Assembly: GCA_020726505.1 (NCBI GenBank)
Contig: JAHLEZ010000006.1
Span: 3,038,001 to 3,102,000 of the forward strand
Direction: 5' to 3'
Length of the DNA stretch: 64,000 nucleotides
From: Leptodontidium sp. MPI-SDFR-AT-0119
Lineage: Eukaryota > Ascomycota > Leotiomycetes > Helotiales > Leptodontidiaceae
The stretch's first letter is position 1, and each line of letters begins with the position of its first letter. The notes beneath the pieces were generated by a model that searched no databases, was not told the DNA's origin, and was given only the letters and a program-made list of their open reading frames with translations. Position numbers and translations under genes: made by a program. Below are positions 21,101-34,562 of the stretch, piece by piece.

Positions 21101-22681
21101 ATCGTTATTAAACGAGAAAAAGGCCTCTAAATCTATGAGCCTAAAAGCCTTAAAGAGGCTATGGCCTCTCCGTATAAGGACTACTTGCTAAAAGTCATAG
21201 AAAAAGAAGCTAATTGCCTAGAAAGTCACGAGACTTGGGAAATAGTGCCACAAGACGCTAGTAAGGCTTATAAGCCTTTAAAAACGAGGTAGGTGTATAA
21301 AATCAAAGAATTACTTAATTTCTTCGAATTTAAAGCTAGATTCGTCGCTAAAGGGTTCGAGCAACTCTATGGCCTTAACTACGTAGACACGTTTACTAGC
21401 GTAGTAAAACAAATGGCTTAGCGACTTATATTCGCCTTAGCAGTCCTTTACAGTTAGGTTATATAGAAAGTTAATATAATATCGGCTTTTACACAGAGTA
21501 ATATTGACGTAAACACTTTATATATCGTACCCCCAGAGGGTATAAACGCCCAAAAATACGCTAGTAAACTACTCCTGCTTAATAAAGCCTTATACTGGCT
21601 AAAACAGTTAGCTAGGCTCTGGTTTATTACGTTAAAAGAAGTCCTAGTCAAAAAACTCGGCTTTCAAGCCTTAACTACCGAAAGTTGTATCCTAATTAAT
21701 AAGGAGCAACAGCTTATAGTCTCTATTTACGTAGACGACTTAGTAATAATTGGCCTATACGTCGATAATATTAAATCCTTTATTTTAGAGCTCAAAAAGC
21801 TTTTTAAATTAAAGGATTTAGGGCTAATAAAGGACTACTTAGGCATAGATATCGAGTACAACTTAAACAAAGGTTATATAAAGCTTTGCCAAGAGAGCTA
21901 TATTGAGAAAGTACTAGCGCGGTTTAATATGACCGATTGTAAGCCTAAAGATATACTAATGGATTTAAAGGTTAAATTAGAGCCTAATCTTAATCAGGCT
22001 AATAAAGAGGAAATAAATCTATTTTAGTAAATCAAAGGCTGCCTCTTGTTCCTTACGCTAGCTACTAGACCCGATATTTGCTACGCGGTAATAAAGCTCG
22101 CTCGATTTGCTAGTAACCCTAGCGCCTATTATATAATTGTCCTTAAAAACGTGCTTAGATACTTAAAAGGATCAAAAAAGCTAGGGCTAATCTACGAAAA
22201 AAGCCCTAGTCGATATATAAGCGGCTATTGCGACGCCGACTACGCCGGAGATATTAGTACGGCTAAATCGACTAGCGGCTTGAGCTTTTACTTAGCTAGT
22301 TGCTTAATAAGCTGGAAAAGCAAGTTACAAAGTATTATAGCTCAAAGTACAACTGAGGCCGAATATATAGCTATTAATTTGGCTTTTAAAGAGGCTGTTT
22401 ATATAAAGTAGCTTCTAACCGAATTAGGCTATTATATACAGGAACGATTCCCTGTTTATATAGATAATAACGGCGCTCTCTTATTAGCTAATAACTCTCA
22501 ATTCTACGAGAGGACTAAGTATATTGCCGTCAAATATTATTACGTTCGCGACCTCATAAACTAAGGCGAAATAGACCTAATTTATATAAAAGGGTCTAAA
22601 CAAAAAGCCGACGGCTTTATAAAGCCGCTAGATAAGCCTAAGTTTGTTGAATTTGTAAGGCTTTTAAGACTAGCCGAATAA
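18140..22681 (+). pseudogene. copia Gag-Pol polyprotein of element E, RIP-broken
   Basis: Begins at the ATG at 18140 (MAATAFKGEKLVGKSNYIK). Visible in order: Gag with a CCHC zinc knuckle CNKCRVTGHITSTC (18857-18899); aspartic protease LDSGASEHYTP (about 19235-19265); integrase with the zinc region (SHKLKKIRQKY to CNACNSGK) and core (about 19690-20350); reverse transcriptase KARFVAKGFEQ to IYVDDLVII, with the catalytic YVDD at 21728-21739; and RNase H with CDADYAGD and TTEAEYIA (22046-22411). Stops fall almost only at Trp (TAG/TGA) or Gln (TAA/TAG) positions, with few frameshifts. The protein would copy the element RNA and integrate the cDNA; this copy is inactivated by point mutation. Confidence 0.9.
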
Positions 22682-22866
22682 GGCTAAGGACGGAAGAAAT
22701 AGACTGTGATTCTAGAGGGCGTATTACGGTTATTTTCTTTATAACTAGCTTACCCTCCGCAAAGGGATATTCTATGTATTAATATATTCTTGTAAATACA
22801 AGCTCTACTTTAAAGCTAACTTGTATATAAGCTTATAAGGCTATTAAGGCACTCATTAAGAGGGCG

Positions 22867-22917
22867 TGTTAGATTTTGACTTCGGTAACTCGTGCCGATT
22901 CTACGCTAGAGAACAGC
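22867..22917 (+). repeat. 3' LTR of copia E, first 51 bp
   Basis: Identical in start (tgttagattttgacttcggt) to the 5' LTR. It is interrupted after agaacagc by copia A2 and continues at 37053. Confidence 0.9.
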
Positions 22918-23173
22918 TGTCGGTGCAGTACCGGTTCATGTACCACGCCGCATATGTGAATATATTCTAATGCGAGTATAGCGACAGAGTAATAAATATA
23001 TAGTTCAAAATCTGTGTCAATTCTAAGAGAGTGCGAGGAGAGCTAGACTATATACTACGAAACCCCACCGAATCTCTACCGAAACTAGTCCGGCTAAGCT
23101 CTAACCCCTGACTTTAACCTACACTTACTTTTCTAGACTAAAGTATACTTATATAAGGACCTATAAACTAACA
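22918..23173 (-). repeat. 3' LTR of copia A2 (256 bp)
   Basis: From tgtcggtgcagtaccggttc to aactaaca. It matches 36792-37047 along its whole length, with differences mainly C/T and G/A. Confidence 0.9.
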
Positions 23174-23881
23174 CAAGTAAAACTTCTTTTAAAAAAACCA
23201 TTTCTAATATACGTAAAAGTAAATAACTAATAATATATAAGAAATAACAAAATAAAATAACAGAGTATTTAATAGTGTCTAATCCCGATCTAATAGTGTC
23301 CCGAAAGTGCCCCAAAAGGGGTCTAAATATAGCGAGGTGCCGTAGCGAGGCTAAGCGAGAACCAGTAATAATAAGAACCCCTAGTATTATGTAACGTAAT
23401 AGATATATATGTCGCTCTCTCTTAAAGGTTTAGAGTCTCCTTTAACTAATACATATATAATCACTATACGTATACTACTTTCCGATCTCCCTAATTCGCT
23501 TAATATAGCTCAAAAACTAACATTTTTAAGAAGACTATATTAAATCAAATAAACAAGTCAAAAGTAAGTATACTCTTTAAAGATAGTTTAGTAAGGAAAC
23601 AGTATATTAATTAAAAACAGTACTTACACTAATTCCTATAGGAGTCCTCAACGTCACTTACTAAAAATACTATATTCGGTGCGTCCGCCTCCTCGTAAAG
23701 ACTCCGTCCCACGACTACGTCTTTAATAATCCTAAGAGTAAGAAGTGCGTATATTACGTAAAAAAGAAGTCCCGCTATAACCTAATAAGTATTCTTATTT
23801 TCTTTTCCCTTTAAATTATATCTAAATCACTGTCGAAACTCCTCCGAATATATAGTTACTAATATATAATAGATCCCTTAA

Positions 23882-24330
23882 TTTGTAGCCGAGGAGTACG
23901 TTCAGTTAGTTGCTGCCCTCGAGGTAGAAGATAAAGAAGCTATCGTTGCTGCCGCTAAATTAATCGATTCCACACTATTAGTCGCCGCCGCTAGCGCACT
24001 AAAGAATACTAAGGAGGTGTCGTTAGCGTTACTAGAGGAGACTCGCGCCCTGCGCCGGGAAATCGCTGGCTTAACTAACTCGCAAGTAATAGGTTAACCC
24101 CCTTATTCCTTTTTAATATTAAAGCTTTAAGTATTAATAACGCTATAATATAAGAGACAGTGTTAATCTTAAATCGGCTCCTTATTACCGTCTTTACCGC
24201 CGTTACTAAGCGTGGTAGGGAGGAGGACAGTAGTAAGGATGCCCCTCTTATTAAACGTCCCCGCCGAAGTCGCCGTAGTGGCGCAGAGAAGGAGGCTCTT
24301 TTAAATATATATTTATAAGGTATTCGGCCC
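23882..24330 (+). pseudogene. antisense accessory ORF in copia A2
   Basis: Opposite to pol. From about 23882 to 24095 the + frame reads EEYVQLVAALEVEDKEAIVA, later SALKNTKEVSLALLEETRAL and RREIAGLTNSQVIG, an Ala/Leu/Glu-rich, coiled-coil-like stretch. After a stop and AT-rich gap, a second piece (about 24205-24315) reads KRGREEDSSKDAPLIKRPRR then SRRSGAEKEALLNIYL, basic and NLS-like. Composition is richer in GC and coding-like than the flanks. I do not recognise a family. It may be an extra ORF of the element or a captured host fragment. Confidence 0.4.
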
Positions 24331-24639
24331 TATTTCGGATTAGCTTCGTAATAAGTTCTTTGTAGCGGCACTTTCTTTATACTATTATATAAGAGTAGCC
24401 CCCTATAGTAAAACCGGTAGTTTGTCCCTGTTAGAGTGTCGTCGCAAGGCCGCCTGTTAATACTTTAAATTAGAGGGTGTTTAGAACTAAATTAAGTATA
24501 TTTTTAACTTTATAAATTAATTAAATATAAAAATAATCGTAAGTAATAAATTAACAAAATAAAAGTTACAAGGAAATATATAAATAACAAAAAAATTCAA
24601 CGAGTATAAGAAACCCCTCTGTTACTAGTCCGAATTAAC

Positions 24640-27600
24640 TCCGGTTGACCGCTAAACTTAACCCTCTATTTTAATAGTAAAGATATTAGTATTAATAAAA
24701 TCCCGAAGAGCCTTATTCGGAGCACTCTTCGTTATAGCGTTAGTAGGATTAGTAGCGCTATTAATCTATCGAACCTTCGTTAACTCTCTACGCTTGTATA
24801 ATTAACAAATGGCTATAATATTAATTATTAAGCGCTTCTCTTTCGTTGTACTAAGTTTAACAATATACTTATAAAGGGATAAAGAATCCGTGTAAATAAT
24901 AATAAGAAGACGTGAGATACTAAACTTGTCAGTCACTATATTAATAGTCGTATTAAGGGAGATTAATATATCGATGCCAGCTATTATAGTATATAACTCT
25001 AATACGAGCATTACACGAGTTACTCTCTTATATTTTATTAAGTTAATATACACGATATTACTAATTAAAGTAAATTACGTATCCCCCACCGTTTCGGCAC
25101 CGATTGCTAATATAAAACCTATTTATAAACTTAGGTCTTTATTATTAGTAAAAGAACTATTTATAAAAACGTAAACCTTCGCGGACTATAAGTTAATTAA
25201 TACGTATTAGAGTCCCCTCTTTAAGTTATTTATTTGCTATTTAAGACGTAGGTTTAAGGCCTTAACGTCGTCTTTTATTAAATCCTAATATTACGCTACA
25301 ACTAAGAGATTAAATGTTACTTCTGGCTAATAAATAATAGTAAGGTAGGCCGCACGAGCTCGTTACTCTTTATAGGCCTTTTTATAATTTTCTTTTCTTA
25401 CGTTAACTAGTTCTAGCCTTACTCCTTGACTCTTCTAAGATATATAGAGGCTGTCCCCGTCTATAAAGATAATACACTTATTAAACGTAATAGTTTTAAT
25501 AAGGAGTAGTACTTATATCGGCTTTATTAGAAAACCGGCCTTAGTAATCTCATTTTATTCTTTTATTAAGAAGTCCTTATCTCTTAGAATTAAAGTATTG
25601 TCTGTTTATATTCTTACGACTTTAAAGTCATAGCTTTCCTTAGTACTAATTAGTAAGTATAAGTCGTATATTAAGGTCTCTATTTGTAAGTTCTCCACGT
25701 GATATTTATAATATATATTAAACTAATAGTTTCCGGACTTAAGTATATTATATAATAGTAGTACTATTATAAATATTATACTAAGAGGGAAATCTCCTGT
25801 GATCTCTTCCGGTAGCTATACAAATATGTCTCGGAGAAGCCTTGTCTCTACTTAGACGTAAGCTTAAGTAATGTCCCTAATAGCCAGATAAGATTCGAAG
25901 TGGTTTTAAAGGCGATTTAAGTACTTAACGGCAGCGGCTAAAAATATAAATAGCCGTTAGCTAGATCGTTAAATTATTAGAGACTAAGTTAATATTTCTC
26001 TCTTCCCTTTATTATTAAAGTACTAAATTATTAGTCTTAACTTCTTATATAAAGTTAACGTCTCCTTGCCTTTAACTTCGTTTATTATTCTTGACTTAAA
26101 GATGCGGTAGCCTCTTATTCTAAGGTCGTCTTTATAAATAGGCACAAAAACACTCTTTTTAATAAGTGCTTTATATTCTGTCCTTCGGGACTATTAAAAT
26201 AATAACCTAAACGCTATAATCTTCCCTTTAATACGAAGTTTAATAAATAACTCTTAGTCCCTCGTCTTCTTCTTAGTTAAAAACACTTTAATATTATAAT
26301 CGTTATTAATAGTTAGTAAATTTAAGAAGTGTTTCGTAAATAGAATTTAAATAGCGATTCAGGGTAGATTCGATGTTATTTTAGTGGCGTTTTTGACTAG
26401 AGATCTAGGATATTACTTATAAATATCCTTTAGTAAGTTTTCTTTTTATTATTTTATACTAAAAGTGTCTGTCTTAAAAGAACGAATTATAATCAATTAG
26501 AACGTATATATTCTCTTATTTCTTATGTCGATTTTATATAATTCTCCCTTAATACTTAAGAAATCGTAAGGTCTTATTTATCCTTTACTCTCTTAATACA
26601 CTAGAACTTAATTATTAAAGTAGAGACCGTGAATATAAGTAGTTCTAAGGCCGTTTCGTATAGTTAACGTATCGTTAACTTTGCGCGTAATATAAATTTT
26701 CTGTACTTCTTTTATAACTTTCTTAATTATAACCGCACGTTACTTGACTAACGGATTTAAGGGGTTTAACTCTATTATTCTAAGGTATACGCCGAAAACA
26801 AGTAGTATAAGGATAAGCTCGTTAAGTCTAGTTATATTATTTATTACTTTTACTATTATTTATAATCAGTCTTCGTCGCTTAACTTAAGGTGCTCTTTTA
26901 TAACGATTTTATAAGCACGGCGTAATAAGCGGTAATATTGTTTAACTTTACTAATTAAATAGTATGCCTCTATAAGTACTAGCTTAAGAGTACTACTTAT
27001 AGACTTAAGTACGCTCCTAAACTCCTTAGAGTTAAAATTAGTACTGTAGTCGTATACTACGAAATCCGGGGGTCTAAGGTAAGTATTAATTTATATTAAC
27101 TTAAATACGTTAAAGGTAGCCCGAGCTATAGCGGAACTAGGGGCCTTTTAGAGTAGTTTCGCAGTACTAAAACCCGTTGCCTTATTTATTATATAAAAGG
27201 CATATCGTTCTTTAAACATCGCGATATTAACGTAGACTATATAATTAAAGTCGACGTCGTTTTACAATTTAAAGCGGAACCTATATAAGGCATCTACGTG
27301 TTTCTAGCAGTGCTTACACATTTCCTTGACCCTTAATATAACATCTAAATCATACTCATGGCTAGCCTAGTCTAGTAAGTACTGTAGACGTCTTATTAAA
27401 GGGTGTCCGAAACGCCTATAAAGCCGATATATTTCTGGTTTAGTTAAGTAGTATATATTTATTGTTCTAATAAAAGTGTCTAGTAATTAACGATATTAAT
27501 CCAAAAGTAGTTATAAATGCTTATACTTCCGTATAATTAAGTGCTTCTTATCGCCATAAATTAAGACGTTACGTAAGTTATTATACTGCGCATTTAGCGC

Positions 27601-27979
27601 ATTTAGTTATTATAAACAAACCAGAAATAGGATATTTACGTCTACGATTTAGAAGTCTATTTCTTTAGCCGGAGTATTAATTATAGTAACTTCTAGAGAC
27701 AGTCGCGAACCGGCACTAAATGTGATCCGGCTCTAGCCCGCCTAGTTAGTATTAAACTTAACATCTTAAATTCGTTATAAAGCTCGTAACTAATTAATCC
27801 CTCTTGTGTTTTTATTAAATGCCCTTATATTAATTAATAGTCCTTAAAAGAATCTGTTTATTTATTACGTTATATAAGCCTTACTAAGAGCGGGTCTCTT
27901 GATTTTACTTTCTAAGATATAAGTAGCCTTCCTCTCTTTAAGTTGCCTTATAACTTCTTGTGTATTATATTATACTTTA
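24640..27979 (-). pseudogene. copia Pol of A2, C-terminal part
   Basis: The open piece at 25053-24802 reads VMLVLELYTIIAGIDILISL then TTINIVTDKFSISRLLIIIY and TDSLSLYKYIVKLSTTKEKR. This is the copia RNase H region (ELYAM..G.D, then CTDSKSLYD.L.KL.TT.EKRL) with C-to-Y type RIP changes. The rest upstream (to 27979) is closed by stops. It continues across B3 at 34563. Confidence 0.75.
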
Positions 27980-27984
27980 CTTAT

Positions 27985-28284
27985 TGTTACGGCTGGCCAA
28001 AGGTTGATACGGCGAGTTGACTCAAGCTTTGTATTTGGACCTAAGGCTACGCTCAGAATCGAGAAGAAAAGACAAGGAGAAAAGGAGAGCTCTTTATAAA
28101 AGGGAGCTCGAGTATAAATACATAAAGGAGCCTCCTAATGGGGCCTAGCGTAGTCGGGGGCTATTCATTTATATGTCGCAGGCTCGCCACTAAGTCTTCC
28201 CTATCAGGCTTAGCGCCGTCGCATAGCCAGCGATACTACGAGCCCGTGTCGGTTAGAATGTGAGGCATATTATAAGTCGTAATA
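27985..28284 (-). repeat. 3' LTR of gypsy B3 (300 bp)
   Basis: From tgttacggctggccaaaggt to taagtcgtaata. Contains tataaataca (about 28114-28123), a likely promoter element on the inverted strand context of the family. Confidence 0.9.
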
Positions 28285-28339
28285 TTACCCCCCCCTCCTA
28301 AAAAACTACGTCCGCGCAGTTGTAGTTATAACTGTGTCG

Positions 28340-31300
28340 TCCTCTAAGTCGTTATAGTCGTCGATACTAGCGTTATAAGCCTCTAGCTATTTTAGGAGAG
28401 CTCTTGGCGGCCCTTTAGCGTTAAGATATTCTAAGTGGAACTGTTTAACTATATATAAAGCTGTTATAATATCTAAGTATAAGTACTACTTTAAGTCTTC
28501 GTCGGCGCTTAGTTACTTAATATAGTAAAATAACTTATTCTATATGACCTTAAAGCTAAGGATGCCTTCGATTTCCCACTTATCTTACTTAAGTAATAGC
28601 TAGATAAGTGCCGGCGTAGCTCTAACTTGTCTAAGCAGGGGATTATCGATGTACTTATAGAGCGAGTGCGAGTGAAAGACAAGATAGATTTATTAGTCCT
28701 TTAGGAGCTTAACTCTCTAACTCTCTCCTTCTTTAGCGAGTACTTTAGTTAGGCTATACTACTTATTAAAGAGTTTTCTTAAAAGTCGGTCGATATTCTA
28801 GTTCCGAGTGTCGACTAGTACTAAGTCGCTAACGTCCTAATTAATAGCGCGTCGCCTATAGTTCGCTAATTGTTTTATTTTCTCTTATTAATCCTTTAAG
28901 GACAATTATACGACTTCTATAACTTCTTTTATTTATAATACTACTTATAAAGCCTCCTCGCGATTAAGTTTCTTTATTATTATAGTCGGAGGCTTTAAGT
29001 TAATTAAGTCTTAAGAAGTCCTTAGTTTAACGCCGTTAAGTAACTAAAAAGGGGACAGGCGGCCTAGAGACTCGTGCGGTAACATTAATTAAGCGATGTC
29101 TATAATTAGTAAGAGGTCGCTCTAATTATCTTAGTAATAATAATAAAAAGGACAGAGCCGCTACTTAATATATTAGTTTATTACCTTTATTTAGTCGTCG
29201 ACGTTTAGGTTATACGCCGTCGTTAGCTTTACCTTAGTCTTAAGGATATAATAGTACTCCTTTTAAAAGGAGGAGACAAACTAAAGTCCTTAGTCTAAGA
29301 TAATAGAGTCCGGTATACTAAAGTATCGAGTCTAATAGACGAGGAAGAAAATAATTATACCTTTAGCCGTAATTATATTATTATAAGGTATTAAGATTAG
29401 TTTCTTAGACAAGCGATTAATAATAACTATAGCGAAGTTATAATCGTACTTGTCTAATAATAACTTTATAAAGTCTATCGTGAGGTATTAATACGGCCGA
29501 GTAGGGATTAGTAGGGGGTGTAAGAAACTAGGGGTCTTATCTCTACAGGCCTTTTGTCGAGAGTAACTATAGTTTACTATATATCGAGCTATGTCCGTAG
29601 GGAGGCCGTTCTAGTAATATTTGCGACTTAATAATGCCTTTATCTTTCTGATTCTTATATATACTACTAAAGGTTAAGAATATATATAGTAAATAAGTAT
29701 TATATAAAGCTCTAGTAGTTCTAAAGGCACTTTTAGGCGGCCTTAGAAAAGTAACTTATCGCTTATTAGCTCGTAATCTAATAATTACTCCCTAACTTTT
29801 TGTCAAAGAGGCTTTAACGAAGGCGAGGTCTTATTAACTAAGAGTACTTAGTCGATAACGTTATATTTTGTGATGTTATATATTATTATAGAGTTAAGGT
29901 CCAGCTCCTCTGCAGTAGACGTCTCCGGGTCGATTAGTACTTTTATATTCGACTCTAGCTCTGGCTCTGGCTCGTCACGTGTCTCAGTATTACGACCTAA
30001 GGTTATGGCGTTTATAAGTGCTAGGAGTATCGTCTTTATGACTTTAATATAGGCGTTTATAAGATTAACGGCGGAGAGTTAAAGGTCGCTAGCGACTCGC
30101 GAGTTAATCTTATTAGTAGGAATTAGTTGTTAACTACAGATAACCCGCTTGCGTGCCTCCGTAGCTATAAGGTTTTGATCTCGTCGAGATAAAGTATTAG
30201 CTAACGTATTAGTCGTCTTAATATAATATATAATCATAAAGTAGAAGTCTATAAAGAACTCAGCCTATTAAGCCTATTTAGCCGTGAGGTCCTTAGTAAT
30301 TATAAAATACTCTAGGGCTTAGTAATTAGTATAAATAAGGACATTTTTCTAAGTACTTAAGAGCTCTAAGTAATATTACTTAAATAACCAGAAAATCGCT
30401 AGTATCTCTTTGTCGTGGATTAAATAATTAAGCTCGGGGTCTGTCATAGTCTTCGAGAAGTATCTTATAAAGTAAAAGGTGTCGTCCTCTTAAAGTTAAA
30501 ATAAAATCCTAGCGACGACTTTATTAGAAGAGTTAGTCTCTAATTGTGTCTATTTAATAGGGTTATAATAGCGAAGAACCGGCGCAGATTAGAGGGCTTC
30601 CTAGAGAGTTTCTTAAGCGTCCTTACAGGCGCTATCGAATTTAAAGAGAACGTCTTTTCTAATAAGTATTATAAGAGGTCGTGTGATGCGACTATAGTCC
30701 TTAATAAACCGGCGGTAGAAGTTATAAAAACCAAGGTAACTCTATATACCCCGTAAATTGTCGGCGTATTACTAGTCCTTAATTATACTAATTTTTTCTA
30801 GGTCTACTTTTACGCCATTAACTCTAATAATAAATCTTAAGAACTTAGTCTTTTATACGCTAAACTTAGACTTCTTAATATTAGCCTAAAGTCTATATGC
30901 TTATAATATTACTATAACCTTCTTAATATAGACCTCGTGTTCCTTAGGAGTAAACAAATATATAAGGATATTATTTATATATACTGCGCAAAAGTTATCG
31001 AGGTATTTTATAAGGATATTATTAATAAAACACTAGAAAGTCGCTGGACTATTTGTAAGGTTAAAGGGAAGGACTTTATACTTATATATATTATACTAAG
31101 TATAAAAGGTTATATAATCTTTACTCTTAGGGGACATACAAATATAATAAAAGGCTTACTAAATATTAAGCTTTATAAAGACTTTTGCCTTATAAATACG
31201 TGTTATTATTTCATTAATTAGTGGAATTAAGTACAAGTCCTTCTTTAATAAGGTATTTAACTTCTAATAGTCGACGTATAGCCGGAGACTATTGTCGGCT

Positions 31301-34000
31301 TTTTTAGCGAAGAGGATAGGGGCTGTATATAATACGCTAGAGGGCTTAATAAAACCTTTATATAAGTTATTAATAATATATTACTTAGTCTCTAATAGTT
31401 ATTCTTTAGTTATATAATAGAGAGGTTTAAAAGACAAGTCGTTCTCTCTAGTAAGCTCGATTTAGTAGTCTACGCCCTAGCGGTGCTCTAGTAACTCGTC
31501 GAAGGCTCGCCGGGAGAAGAGAGGGGTATACTCTTAATACTTTACTAAGAGCTTCTTACTTACTAGCTTATTATCTTGCGCGTACTTAACTTCTAGGGCC
31601 TCCTTTAAGGTTAAGTCTTTGTTTATTAATACGAGTTTAACACTTAATTAGTCTAAGGCCTCTCGCTAGCGACAAGTTAACTCTTAGTTAATCTTATATA
31701 CTAATATTATAAAGGTTTTTACTTTACTCCTTTTAGATTTCTTAAGTCAAAGGTACGTCGTAAATATTATTATTATTAATATAAGGAAAATCTCCGTAAT
31801 AAGCGCCTTTAGCTAGTAATTCGCCGGGGAGGCTCTACGAGCTCTCTTGTCCTTAAGTAATAATCCTAGATTATAAGATATTAAAGGGTTTAATTACTCT
31901 TTTATAACTTATAGGCGCTCTTTGACTTTTCTAGTAAAGCTCGAGGGTCGAGTTAGCGAGACGCTAGCGGTAAGTCAGACAGGGGCCTTTATCTTAAAGG
32001 AATTATCAAGCGCCGCAAGCTTAACTTGTCTCTGGCGGTAGTTATTTATGTTTATAAGGGCATCCCTTCGTTCCGCGTTAAGCTAGTGAGACTTAATAAT
32101 TAGCTTATTAAAATAGTTAATATTAACGAAGACTTATTAATTAAAGTACGGCTAGATAAGTATATTTAATAACTATTCTAGCCGATTACAGTTCTTTATA
32201 TACAACTACTTTAAGTCGTAATACTCGAGGAACTTCTGACTAATCAAGACGTTAGTATTACTTAGGTCAGTCACTAAGAAGGGGAAGTTAATTCGCCGGC
32301 GATCAATTGTTAAGGTAAGTAAGACGGCCGTGTCAATTGACTTGCCTTTCTTGCTATTATAGCTAATTAAGACGATTAATTAAGGGAGGAATATAAAAGA
32401 AATATCGAATTACTTAACGAGTTAGTATACGAAAGAGGTTTTAATAATACTAAAAATATTAACTCTATTATTAATATATATAAGTGTCTTAATAAAAAAT
32501 CTATTCCTTCTTAGTTTAATACTAATTAAGAATTATTATCCTTTAATAAAAGCACGGAAATTAAATACTAAGTCCTTTTATAAATTGTGGCTTATGTCAA
32601 GGTGTAAGTCTTTGCTACGGCCTAAGAGTTTTTTAATAACTCGTTAGTCTTTAAATTCTCGCCGACGACTAACTAGGAAATCGACTTATCGAGAGCCTAG
32701 TCTCTACGGCGCTTAGGGTAGTCACTAGCCTAATAGCCGGTCTTGTTATAATAAAAACAAGTGTCGGAAGAGACGTCTTTAAGTATAAGAGGAAGTATAG
32801 GGGACTTAAGTCGGCGCAGGACAGGCAAAGGAGAGGGCGTACGCTAGCGGACATCCGACGACTGTCTTAGAGTCGGTGGTCTCCACGTGTAAGAAGCGGG
32901 GGTAGGGGAGGTCGGGCGCAAGTTGTCCTTCTTTAGAATGCCGCGCGAGTCGCTAGTGCTAGTGTTATTAAAAGAGACTCGAGGGGCTTCGCGGGCGGTA
33001 ATAATAGCACGTCTATTAACTCGTTTAGTAGCGATATTTTATAACTCATGATTTAAGACGGCTAAGAACTCGTCAAGAGCCGTATAATCTCCGGCGAATT
33101 TATACTTTTTAGTTCGGATATTATACTTAAGCTTATTTAAGACTTTCTCGCACACGTCGTTAAATTAGTAGTTAAGTGAGATTTTTTTAGTAGCCGCGTA
33201 TGTCGTAAACTTAGTGCGGAACTTATTATAAGTTATATTACTTATTTATAATTAGTTATACTTAAGCTTAATTACTTATACTCGGTTATAGTTAAAGAAA
33301 CGCTAATTTAAGGCCTTTAAGACGTCGGCGGCTCCGTTAAAGTCTCTAGCAAAGTCGGGGTCTATTTATTAAAGGATAATAGTCTTAGCCTCTCTTTTTA
33401 TATACTTAAAGTAAGTATAAACTTACGATTTACTAATAAGGAAGTTACTTAAATACTTTTAAATAAAGAGCTTTATATTTATTTTCTAAACGTCGTATTT
33501 AATTTCGCCTATATAATCGCTAAAGGGGGTACGAGGGTACTTGACTTTATTAAGCTCGACGGCAGGGATAGCGGGGTTTAGCTTAAGGAGGTAATAGTCG
33601 GCGGTAAGCTGGAGGTCCGCCGTAAGAGCACGTACAGATTAGTTAAAAGGGGAAGAAACGCTAGTCTCTTAATGAGGGTTATTAATAGTATATTAAGTAA
33701 GGGCTTATGTAATAGTAGCGGCGACAATAGAGTTAATAAAGTCTTTAATTAACTGATTTACCTTAGCTTGTTAAGCGGGGGTAAGGCCTTTTATATTAGT
33801 AGGCTCTAGCGATGTGTCGAAGAAACGCTAGGGCTTATCCTTTAAGTCTAAGTCAAATCCGTTAAAGCTTTCCGGCTCCTCCGAAAGAGTCTTAACTAAA
33901 GGGATAGGGGTGTCAGTAAAGCCTAGCCGTACAAGGGCGCTCCTTTCTTTAGAGCTTCGCTAACGCGGGGGAGAGGTTAGTAGTAGTAGTAAGGTAAGGT
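28340..34000 (-). pseudogene. gypsy Gag-Pol of B3, RIP-broken
   Basis: Read right to left: Gag with a degraded zinc knuckle (TCFYYNKTGY, then ASDYP, 32763-32715; Cys and His changed to Tyr); reverse transcriptase with [19 protein letters not shown] (about 31325-31270) and the catalytic box as YINN instead of YxDD (30980-30969); then the integrase region and chromodomain/C-terminus (about 28620-28340). Both catalytic Asp codons became Asn, as expected from RIP. Not functional. Confidence 0.8.
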
Positions 34001-34257
34001 AAGGAGGTGTTTAAGGTTATTAATTAGATATACGTTCGAAATAAAGGCGCGCGTTAAGTTATAGTAAAGTAAGTTAACCGCAGGAAAATATCTAGCTTTC
34101 TCTAGGACAGTCTATTACGAGGGCAAAAAGGTACTTATCTGTCGAATAGGCTAAGGTGTTAAGGCTCGTTATTAATTTATTATAAGGGCAAGTCGATAAG
34201 GCGTAAGACTAAGTAAGATATAACGCTTTATAGCGAAGGAGTATTAGTCTTTTCTTA

Positions 34258-34557
34258 TGTTACGGCTGGCTAAAGGTTAATACGGCGAGTTGACTTAAGC
34301 TTTATATTTGGACTTAAGGCTACACTTAGAATCGAGAAGAAAAGACAAGGAGAAAAGGAGAACTCTTTATAAGAGGGAGCTCGAGTATAAATACATAAAG
34401 GAGCCTCTTAATAGGGCCTAGCGTAGTCGGGGGCTATTCATCCACATGTCGCAGGCTCGCCACTAAGTCTTCCCTATCAGGCTTAGCGCCGTCGCATAGC
34501 CAGCGATGCTACGAGCCCGTGTCGGTTAGAATGCGAGGCGCATCGTAGGTCGTAACA
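34258..34557 (-). repeat. 5' LTR of gypsy B3 (300 bp)
   Basis: From tgttacggctggctaaaggt to cgtaggtcgtaaca, with inverted terminal tgtta/taaca. It differs from the left copy mainly by C/T and G/A changes. Confidence 0.9.
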
Positions 34558-34562
34558 CTTAT

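Larger units (their letters stand above)
27985..34557 (-). mobile_element. Ty3/gypsy element B3, complete, inserted in A2
   Basis: Two 300-bp LTRs (27985-28284, 34258-34557) with TSD cttat (27980-27984, 34558-34562). Removing it restores A sequence colinear with A1 (about 2634). The C-run after the left LTR (28287-28297) is the inverted polypurine tract, so the element lies on -. Full length is 6573 bp, giving a reference structure for B1, B2 and B4. Confidence 0.92.

Noticed and set aside
28287..28300. C-runs and G-runs (also at 4864, 1583, 55631, 57472) as possible quadruplex or regulatory sites
   Set aside because: Each sits exactly next to an LTR, so they are polypurine tracts of the gypsy elements.
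29870..30052. Ser/Val-rich + frame
   Set aside because: Antisense to gypsy B3 pol.
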